NCBI GenBank assembly: GCA_964019415.1
Contig: OZ025877.1
Span: 5,363,742 to 5,427,741, forward strand
DNA length: 64,000 nucleotides
Direction of reading: 5' to 3'
From: Ianthella basta
Taxonomy: Eukaryota > Porifera > Demospongiae > Verongiida > Ianthellidae
Shown piece after piece: positions 34,901 through 43,936 of this stretch. Both the position numbers and the translations under genes were made by a program. The notes under the pieces were generated by a model, which ran no database searches, had not been told where the DNA came from, and saw nothing but the letters and a program-made list of their open reading frames with translations. The stretch's first letter is position 1. The number at the start of each line of letters is the position of its first letter.

Positions 34901-37900
34901 CCAACAGCAAATAGATGAGCTCTCCCTGGAAGATGGTTGTGTGATGTGGGGAAGCCGTATGTTGGAGCCAGAAGTTGGTCTTCAGCAGGTATTGCAGGAG
35001 CTTTACGTGGGCCGTCCAGGAATATCCAGAATGAAAGACAGTGCAAGAGGAGTTGTGTGGTGACCAGGGATCGACTCAAACATTGAGAACCAAGTTCGGA
35101 CATGTGTTGATTGTCAAGAGAATCAGAAGTCATCAGCAGCTGTGTCACTCCATCCATGGGAGAGGACAGCCCATCCCTGGGAATGTCTCCACATAGACTA
35201 TGCTGGTCCATTCTTGTGGAAAATGTTCTTCGTATTGTTGGATGCACATCCAAAATGGCTCGAGGTAGAGATAGTACCTACAGCTACATCCACCATAACC
35301 ATTGCCAAACTAAGGTGCATGTTAGCAACACATGGCCTTCTGCACCTTGTTATGTCAGACAACCGCTCAGTTTTCACCAGTGGTGAGTTCAAGGAGTGCC
35401 TGGAACGGAATGGAATACACCATGTACGTACGTAGGTTCGGCGCCCTACCACCCTGCATCAAATGGTTTGCAGAGTGGTACATTAAAACATTCAAGACCT
35501 CACTGAAGAAGTGTGGTGATGATGATGTACGTACAATGTCAGTTGTCTCAGTTTTCATTCCATTGGTGTACCCCCCCCCCCCCCCCTCATTCCACAACTG
35601 GAGTACCTCCTGTTAATTGTTAAAGAGACATCGGTTGCAGACTCATCTGGGTTTGATGCGTCCTAGTATGACCAGAGTTCGCGTCAGAAATCAGGTCACA
35701 ACAAGGCAAGCCATGTCAAGACAGTTCAGACTGGGTGACTCAGTGTTTGTTCGGAACTTTGCAGCTGACCCAACATGGGTACATAGCTGGATGTGTGCAA
35801 AGTGATTGCATCGTGACTGAAGTCGATACTACAATAACCAATACATGTTCACTTGCCAATGTCACTTTACACCAATGGATTATGTCACTTTCTTGCCTTT
35901 AGACACCTGTACACAATTTCCCATGTACGCTAAGTAGCTCAACCCACATATGTTCAACACATTGTTATGGGTGCTATGTCTAAAGGGGGAACAGTCAAGT
36001 TGTTGACCCTAGGGTGAAGCAGCTCAGCCACCACCACCTACATGTAGGCCCTAACAACAAAGTGTCCTGGTAGTATGAGGCAGTGGTGCTATGGAGCTAT
36101 CAATTTCCTCCAAATGTGTATGTTGTTCATATGCCATATAGACAACTTCTAAGTACACTGTAGGTTCAATAACATTATCATGTTTCCATTCCCAGCTCTC
36201 TTACATCCATGCTAACAAATATTAGAAGACAGGAAAGCAGTCAGCCATTACAACAGCTGTGGTTGCATACCACAGACAAAACGTTAGGATGACCATGTTG
36301 TACATATCAGTGTATACAATAGACCCTGGAGCTATGCCACTGCTATCTGTCATTACTTGGCATTCTAATATTCCGATTAATCCGACTGTTACAGTGACGC
36401 AGTTCAGTACTACAGTTGTAACATAATTGCATCTCATTACAACAGCTGCCCAATACAAACATATCAAAATCAAACTAAGCTCACATTCTCTGAGGAGAGC
36501 TTGATACACTGTTTGTAATGGTCTGCAATTTGGGCATTGGACAGCTGGGAGGCAGATGGGCACTGCCGTCTCCTACAGTACAGGAAATAGAGAGGCTCAA
36601 ACATATAGAAAAGCATTGGTGTAAGGTAATGCACCTATCAATTGTTGTCCTCACCTACCCCACCTCAGTATGCCCCAGGTAAGAGGTGGGAATTGTCACT
36701 TTGCTGCTGCTCTTTCCCCCACCCATTCACAGCTGTTTTGAGGTGGCAACTTAGTTTTAGTGGAAACTGGGAACCGGAACCAGACTGCCCAATGATAAGG
36801 AAGGGGCTAAGGCGTTTCCCCTTGATTGCAGGCAATATTGCCACAAATACTTAATAGAACAGTGCTATTGGTAGTGGTCAATGTGTCTTTCAGGTTAAAA
36901 GTGTTGTTTATGCCTTATATTGCGTACATACAATTTTGGCATACACTTGTTTTGGTTAACTGCTTGTAGCGCACCTCTTGAAGTTTTCCTGGCATAATGA
37001 CTAACATGTGAAGATAGCCCAGCCATCGTACAACACCATACTGGTGCAACTTTTCTGCTGCCTTTTTTATATCACCCGCTTTAAGAGCAAATAAACTATG
37101 TCATGCATTATATACGCCGCATATACCGTGGTCTGCGCAGTACAACTTTCTGTTGAGCTCAAATAATGCCACAGCAGTTCAGATTACCTATAGAATCATT
37201 CCAAACGAGCAGTAGCCAACATTACAAGGGCAACGCTGCAGTGAAGAACCCATTTAGCATATAGCAAGGAATCGCTGTATTATTTATGTATGTAATGGTA
37301 CAACTTCCCGTGAGCTCGGATAATACTGTAGCACTTTAGAATGTAAACTGCTGCTCCTTTGGGACAACTCCATAGGCATTCTGAACTGCTATGGCATTAT
37401 TAGAGCTCACTGGGAAGTTGTACTGCGCAGTCCAGGGCATATGCACAGTATAGCTTATTTGCTCTAAAAGCGGGTAGTAAGAAAAAGGCAGCAGAACAGT
37501 CAATCCGGTACAATGTTGTGCAATGGCTGGGCTATCTCCACATGTTAGTCATTATTCCAGCAAAAACTTCAAGAGGCACACAACAAGCAGTTGAACGTAA
37601 ATCAGTTTGTGCCCCTGATTTTACGAACGAAAGCCATTGAAACAATTCTAAAATCAAAATCACCTTACTTACTACCAAGCACACCGTTCTGTGACGTGTT
37701 ACTGGTAATGTGGACTACAACCAAGGAGAAATGGGCTGTATACATAGTAACCTCCATGTGAGGGAAATCTCGCTGCCGCGAGGTCGGTTTCCAAATCAAA
37801 ACTAAGTTGCCACATTTTACATTGTCAAAACAGCTATGCCTTGGGCGCAACTTTGGTGTGAATGCCTACCCCAATAGGTGGGAAGTACCATTCTAACAGT

Positions 37901-38405
37901 TGGTAGCAGATCAGGGATTTCTACAGTGGGGACAAACATTGATATGTGCCTATTAAATTCTTACAATGAGCTACAGAGTAGCTGTACGAATGTGCTTTCC
38001 GCTGAGAAACAGAATTAGTTAATAGCATGATTGGATACAGTCACTCTGTACAAAGCATCCTCAATTACAACCACTGTCACCATAGATTGGCACATGTCTT
38101 TGCACAGACAATTCGACTTACCTATCTGAATCGCTGGTAATGTTTCTTGGAGTATGCCCACCGGGACTCATGAACTCTTTTCTCTGTGATTCAAGCCGTC
38201 TTCTTCTCCTTTCCGCTTCATCGTCATTGATAGGCACAGATGCATTGGAAGAGGCAATCGAAGGAGACTGGAATACGAAGCCAGCAGCAATGGATGGAGT
38301 AATAGTTGGAGTCTTGCCAGAAGATGGAACCACGCGTTGAACTAGCGGGGTTTTGCTGCTAACGACTGCAGCTTTTGAGCTGTTACTGCACACTAGAGCC
38401 GCCAT
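28957..38405 (-). CDS. NCAPH: Condensin I kleisin subunit NCAPH (barren), complete 20-exon gene
   Basis: Bridges the SMC2 and SMC4 heads in condensin I for mitotic chromosome compaction. Exons in gene order: 38405-38122, 36572-36485, 33685-33596, 33377-33260, 33180-33119, 32966-32886, 32617-32437, 32355-32285, 32148-32079, 32009-31873, 31328-31225, 31144-30993, 30918-30818, 30734-30612, 30525-30498, 30004-29940, 29832-29638, 29567-29460, 29347-29201, 29034-28957; 2,283 nt, 760 residues (human about 740). Landmarks: 'IADHYKQCIKLSSEN' and 'NAFGLHLIDYMEEML' (SMC2-binding N-terminus), 'AGCTLDAGAKIYAGRVDSI', 'VDPLYKRTAAAFDEGG', 'SAWAGPQHWK', 'ENDVRNFCPAIQ', 'RVAKRIDVKKVKGTMWSLI', and 'FVCLLHLANEK' of the C-terminal winged helix. 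The acceptor of the 28-nt exon (30525) was chosen on phase and is the least certain join. Met at 38405 was preferred over one 33 codons upstream, which would overlap the divergent gene. Confidence 0.94.
33833..36000 (+). mobile_element. Decayed Ty3/Gypsy retrotransposon, 5'-truncated
   Basis: Antisense in an NCAPH intron (between exons at 36485 and 33685). In order: reverse transcriptase from 'IPFGIASAPALFQRM' (33870) with 'GYIDILVTG' (one Asp of the usual catalytic pair is missing); RNase H near 34370-34600 ('LDCDTSPYGVGAILSH', then after a frameshift 'FVINSDHKPL'); and integrase near 35080-35450 ('CVDCQ', 'HIDYAGPF', 'VMSDNRSVFTSGEF'). Multiple stops and frameshifts rule out activity. A purine tract TAAAGGGGGAA near 35980 marks the usual start of a 3' LTR, but LTR ends could not be paired. 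Gag, protease and the start of the reverse transcriptase are absent. Confidence 0.88.
36650..37890. mobile_element. 1.2-kb foldback element in NCAPH intron 1
   Basis: Two diverged arms of about 500-600 bp mirror each other around 37277. For example, AACTGCTTGTAGCGCACCTC (near 36960) matches the complement of sequence near 37580, and AGCTGTTTTGAGGTGGCAAC (near 36731) matches the complement near 37830. There is no coding capacity. The outermost ends are too diverged to place exactly and no target duplication was found. Confidence 0.75.
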
Positions 38406-38481
38406 CAGCGATTTCTTTCGATTTCTTCCCGCCAAATATTGCCATAGCGATGAATGGGGTTTCCCCATGCTTTGTGGCAAA
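38406..38481. promoter_or_regulatory. Putative bidirectional promoter between NCAPH and R3HCC1L-like gene
   Basis: Only 76 bp separate the two divergent start codons (38405 minus, 38482 plus), so the two genes must share or overlap their promoters and leaders. No TATA box is evident. The intervening sequence lies in a CpG-containing block. Confidence 0.6.
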
Positions 38482-41400
38482 ATGGCCGAAGACCTCTCCT
38501 CCAAGCTTACGTCCCTGTCCCTTCGCGAAACAGAGTAAGACTTTATAGAAAAGCGTAAGTAGCATTATATTCGTTCATTCCTCTAGCAGAGCTGACGAAA
38601 TCGTTTAGATATTAAGGTAAAGTAGCTTGTGGAATGCCAAGCAAGTTGTGGTTTCCAAGACCGCACCGCCTTACGCCTGTATGCAGTAGAACTTTTCGTG
38701 CGCATTTAGCGCATGAGTCAATGTGCTGGAAGACTTAATGAGAAGCTGTTTCTTGTCGTACAGTTGGAGGGACGCCCTGTGCACGGAAACCCCATCTTGT
38801 TCGGAATCTCCTACTTTACCTGCTAGGGCCAGCACTGTATGGTTAGATTAGATAGCCAACTTCATAGACTGCCCACCATAATAATCTTGTCTGCTACACA
38901 AGGTATTATCAGTCCATGGGCCATTACTGTTTGGCAGCATTTTAGAATTATAATGTAGAAGTTCTTTGCTACTGATGTAGAGAATGCTTCATGGCAACTA
39001 ATGGATGTCTATGATTGTGTGACTGACTAATGGTACTTCTGTAAATCACAGTTCTTTGATATTATGGCCACCATTCATGGTAGGATGCAATCATGGTCTT
39101 AACAACTACAGACCAATCTTAGTGTTCCCTTTCTTGATAAGGATTCTTGAAGCACTTGTTCGAGATCAAATCAAGTTCTTGAAACAATCCAGTTTTCATC
39201 ATGAACACTCAAGAGATTGTAGTATGTCACAGGGAGAAGAAGACAATTACAATATTACAATAGTCAATTAATGGAGCCTACGAGGGTTGCCCTAATGGCA
39301 GCTAACTGTCAGTCCCTAAATCTGTTCACCCATGTGATGTCATATGATGTGACATTACTACATTCTCTCAGAATTGTATGCTATGATTGGAAATTTGCCA
39401 AAGACAAAGGTATGATTTTTGAACTGTACTGTAGTGGTAGAATTATAAATAAGGCTTTTGACTCGATCATCCACGATACTTATAAATACTAATAGTTACG
39501 TTGATGAATCACTAATACGAAATTCTTGAGCAAGACACAACTGGTTACTGTTATGGTTGTGTATGTGGCTAAGTGTACTCACCTTACCTACCTTTGAGCA
39601 TGATCAGTTATGTTGTTATTAGTGATATGTTTTTATCCAGATCACGTGTGCTCATCTTAGTCACGTTTGAGTCTTGAGATCTTGTACTGGTTGTGGATAG
39701 TCTGAGTTGTTAGCTGCTGTTGTTGGACTTGTTTTGGTTGAGTTGTAGTTGTCCAGTGTAGTGCTTGAATCGCTTGATCATTGAGTGTGGGTGACTTGTA
39801 TTGATATCGTCAAAGATATCACAGTATTAATGAATCAAATGCAGGATGTTTAAACCTGGAGGTCTTTGCATACAGTTTGCAGTTGACAAAGACCTCCAGG
39901 TCGAAACATCCTGCATTTGATTTATTATTACCAGTTGCGTCTTGATCAAGAATTTTGTATCAGTGTATCAATCATCCACTCTGATAAGTTGTAGGTATGG
40001 CTAGAGTGACTTTTGCGTTGGTTGAATAAACTTCATTGTCAGAAGTCTCAACTCAGAGTACATGACTGTCTGTATCCTGTCACAAGTTATGAAGAATAGA
40101 AGTTTTGGGAACATGCATCAAATTCTAGGAGTTAACTGATTAATAGATGGCCTGAATTGTAATTGCTGACGGTTGGAAGTTTGGGATACACCTGCCACAG
40201 CACTGGATTATGGGCATGTATGTGATATAAGACATGAAACCGCTTCTCTAATCAATGGGGTGAGGGCATGTTACAGACATCAGGCCTCTTGTGGGCTATC
40301 ACTCTGGTTGCAAAGCTTAAAAGGTACTTGGTTCTGTGTTGTATGAATTGTTTCTAGTGTTGGGTTAGGTAGCTAGCATAACATTGAGGACACACACTTG
40401 TAGATGCTACAGCCGATCTGTTGTACTACACCTAAATGTGTACATTCGTTTGCTCCAATATGAGGTATAGTTCTTGCCATGATAAATTGTTTCTATGTAC
40501 ACTGTAGCCAGTGTCTCAAGTAAGTCTCCTTGCCTCCTGATCTCTCCAGGGAACACCACTGTCCAACTAAAGATGAAGCATGTACGTGGGAAGATGCCTT
40601 TGATGAGAGTGGTAATGCTGTGGGTGAATCAAAATTGGTTTCAGATGGAGGAAAACCAAATTATAACTACTATTCAATGGACGCCCACGACTTAGCTTCC
40701 ACACATGAATGTAAACCAGACAAGCCTTCAGTGACAAGTATGTAGGTTCTGTAACTTGTAACTAGCAGCTATCTCTCCCTAAGCATGCTAAGTGATATAG
40801 CCTGTGTCCATGTGCAGATGTTGTATGCTCTTGCCATCAATAATTGAGTTATGTTTGCATCTTGTGCATATCATGTCATAATTTATTGTTGTGTTACCTA
40901 GTGTTACATACCCTGACCTCTATAGAGCTGTACAACTGGGTACTGGAAGCACATGATTTCAAGCCAAGCCTCAAAACAGCAGATATAGTAGCAGGCCTGC
41001 AAGGAATCAAGTGAGCCACTTGTATACATACGTAGTAGTTTTATGATTTCTTGTCTGAATTGCACAATGTGATGATGTGAGTACTGTATGCGATGTGCAA
41101 TGCACATCAAATGATGCACGAAGCACCTAACAACTTGCACATGCCACATGATATCCCTAATTGTCACTTCTCACACATCTCTCTTATCTTAAGTTCTTAA
41201 CTTCCCTCTTCTTGCCATAGTACTGTACTTGGCAGAGAAGGATCCACGTGAAAGGGGCAAAGTGATATATCAATATCATGTTGCACATGCATTTCATTAC
41301 TAGTGTATAAATTTCCTTTAAAACTTTCAATGGATTTAGGAATGGCCAGTAGGAGTCGCTGAACTGCTGGGTGTTATCCCGCTGATCACTTAGATGAACA

Positions 41401-42849
41401 AGTATTCAACAGCTTGCTGACCCTTGCTAGCCATACCAATGTCACTACCACTCTGTGGTCAACACAGGTTGTCTTCCTGTTCTTGACTGCAAACTTCCAT
41501 TTTGTACATAGATACAGTAATGTCCTTGTAGATACATACTGTAATTATGTGTATTTTCCATGAAATCACATCTCAGTGAAGTGCCCAATGCTACTCACTC
41601 TCACCAGATCCAGGACCTGTATATTGGGTAGTGACATGAAACACATATGTACAGTATGCATATACACTTGTATAGTTATGGCATCATCTGGTTGTACCTG
41701 GGAAGTGTTTGCATTCTTTGTGGCCATGGAACACACTGCCCTAAAGAACAAGTACGTAGCTATCAGACACAAATCCTTGCATATTGACTGTAGCTCTGAT
41801 GTGCTTCAAACCTCTTTTGGCAACTCACTTGGTTTACTTAGTCATGTCTGTCCCAGTAACAAAGAGGTGTAAGAAAACTACAGTACGTATGGACAACCAA
41901 CAGCAAGACAGAGCAAGTTGCTACATAACACAGGGGTAACTGCTCTGTGCCCATTTATGTACTTTCAGATTACGCACTCTGAATTCATATGACAATGGTT
42001 TGATTATTCACAGAGTGCCAAACCACACAGAACCAGTGTAATTTAAGCAGGATATGACCATTTATCAATTACTGTTATGGTATGGTGTTCACTACCATGT
42101 GTCCTATTTATCTTTACATGTACGTACACCTCTTCAGATCTAGCACTTATGGCATTAAATGGGTGGATGACACCCATGCTCTGATTATCTTTGCTACTGA
42201 AGAATTAGGTGAGAATTTACACACATGGGGAGTATGGGAACAGGCAGTAGCTATGTTAGCATCACAGTTCAGCTTTACAAATTCTTTCTGTCTTTTATTC
42301 CTACAGCTGAACAAGCCTTAACGGCGTCTTATGCAGTGTTTAGGTTAAGACACATTTGTGAAGGAACTGCCCAGTCACTGAAAGTGGCTGAAAGATGCGC
42401 TGGTAGGCTTTGCAACATGTAACTTCTTTTTAGTCGATCATTGGTACCAGCCTAGTGAATGGTCATTGCAGTAGTATTGGGATTACAGTATGTGTTGTAT
42501 TGCTAATCTGACTTGGACATTGATCATCTCCAGATTATTTGCGACCATGCCAAGAGAAGCCAAAGACAACTTCTAGTGTAGCACGAAGAATGATTTCTAG
42601 TGCATTGGGTGTGAAAATTGCAGTCAGCAAAGACAAATTAGAGGAGGAACGGAAAGCAATGCAAAAAGCTAAAGGTATTGTGCTGACACATTAGCTTTTG
42701 CAGAAGCCATGCAGTCTCCTTATTGCAAAGAATTTCTTGCAGCCTTATGCATGGCCGCAGCATAGAGCATGTCTTCATTGGTTGCTACCCTTGTAGAGGA
42801 GAAGAAGGCAGCATCCAAAAGAAAGGATTACTGGGCTGATGATCTCTGA
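38482..42849 (+). CDS. R3HCC1L: R3HCC1L-like protein (RRM-like fold with C-terminal coiled coil), complete
   Basis: Exons: 38482-38534, 40550-40737, 40926-41010, 42138-42208, 42307-42402, 42534-42674, 42797-42849; 687 nt, 228 residues, all in phase. The C-terminal two thirds match the conserved core of R3HCC1/R3HCC1L: 'LYNWVLEAHDFKPSLKTADI', 'YGIKWVDDTHALIIFATEEL' (the IKWVDDTHAL signature), 'SVARRMISSALGVK', then a charged helix 'KLEEERKAMQKAKEEKKAAS'. The N-terminal 75 residues are acidic and unstructured, far shorter than in vertebrate R3HCC1L, and no R3H domain is present. Biochemical function in animals is poorly defined; RNA binding is suggested by the fold only. Intron 1 contains a LINE fragment and a hammerhead-like palindrome. 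Confidence 0.86.
39080..39492 (+). pseudogene. LINE reverse-transcriptase fragment
   Basis: In intron 1 of the R3HCC1L-like gene, the frame near 39092 reads 'LNNYRPILVFPFLIRILEAL', the N-R-P-I block of LINE reverse transcriptases. A later frame has 'KAFDSIIHDT', resembling the 'KAFDxVxH' block. The spacer between them is shortened and frameshifted, and no catalytic YADD block or tail follows. It is from a different lineage than the LINE at 18474. Confidence 0.6.
39828..39930 (+). ncRNA. Hammerhead-like palindrome H7
   Basis: Arms of about 42 bp surround a short centre. On the plus strand TGCAG (39878-39882) pairs with CTGCA (39911-39915). Between them are TTGACAA (39883-39889, replacing CTGANGA), an extra A, stem GACC-TCCA-GGTC (39891-39902), GAAA (39903-39906), CAT and C39910. 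Helix I and stem II are perfect, but two core bases (C3, G8) are changed, so the motif is probably inactive. Confidence 0.55.
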
Positions 42850-43936
42850 TATTGTTTGAAACAGTATATGAGTTTATGTCTAGAGTGTTATTTATGCTTG
42901 CGAGGCATGCATCAACTTTTGAAATGGCATTAATTTCCATTATGTTATATGGCTCTTTCATTTTATGTACAGTTGATTACCACCACACTTCTCCCACTGC
43001 AGCTGAATGTCTTTTTAATTGACCCCTTTATTTCTTGTAGCCTGTCATCGAATCAGACTGCCCAAGAATTATATAATCTGGGAGGTGTGTGTATGAATCA
43101 AGATTATTGCATATATATTGACTGCAATCATGTACCCCTTGTCTTCAGTGTGGTATAGGCTCATTGCTGCGTAAGGGTACACACTTGTAGTGAAGAGTTA
43201 TTGAGTGTAATTGCAGCAACTGGATTTCACAATCAATCATGCAATCAATTTCCAGGATATTTCAGTTCGAAGACCTCAAGTGGTACAATAAACTGTTCAT
43301 TGTACCAGTTGAGAAAGGTCCTCATACCAAAACATCCTGGAAATTGTGAAACCCAGTCGCTGTGATTACGCTCAATATCTCTTCACTACTTGTCCTCAGA
43401 TCTAGACCTAGCTGAGCTAGACTACTCATAGACAGCTGAATAAGTCACCAGGTGCAGGTCAAGTGTTGCAGCCGTGCATACAGCTGCAGCCACCAGACCT
43501 ACCTACAAGGGATATACATTTTTGCATGTCCTGTATCAACAGTTAGTGTCATTCTTGTACTGGCACTCTGTATGGAACATGTAACAACATATAATTATCC
43601 CTACATAATATAGACAGCACTACCGTGCTGTCTGATCGATACAAACTATCATATGCATGATAGTACCATTAATTGATGACAGAGCCCTACAGATCTCTTG
43701 TTCTATAATAATTGGCTCCAGAGTTGTTCATGCAAATATGTGTTGAAAACTTGAAATACTACCATGCAATAAATGACAGAAATGCTCACACAGTTACAGT
43801 AAGTGAAAGATGGCATACACTACAGCCAGTTACACTATGTATGTCTTTGTTATGCTGTGATACATGCAAACTACGTATATACAATGAGAGTGTACCAAGA
43901 TTATAGCTAGTTCCATGCACAGTATATATTCAGGAA
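42850..43936. other. Intergenic region between R3HCC1L-like gene and BLTP1-like gene (convergent)
   Basis: It contains the H8 hammerhead-like palindrome at 43149-43388. No exon was recognised elsewhere in the interval. Confidence 0.5.
43149..43388 (+). ncRNA. Hammerhead-like palindromic insertion H8
   Basis: A palindrome centred near 43290, about 215 bp, lies between near-identical 11-bp direct repeats CTTGTCTTCAG (43138-43148) and CTTGTCCTCAG (43389-43399). In the right arm, CCAG pairs with CTGG around TTGAGAA, an extra A, a short GGT/ACC stem, AAAA and CATC, near 43304-43340. The layout is shared with the other copies but several core positions have changed. Confidence 0.5.

Noticed and set aside
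38406-38504. Upstream Met of NCAPH giving 33 extra residues
   Set aside because: It would overlap the start of the divergent R3HCC1L-like gene, and the added residues have no family counterpart.
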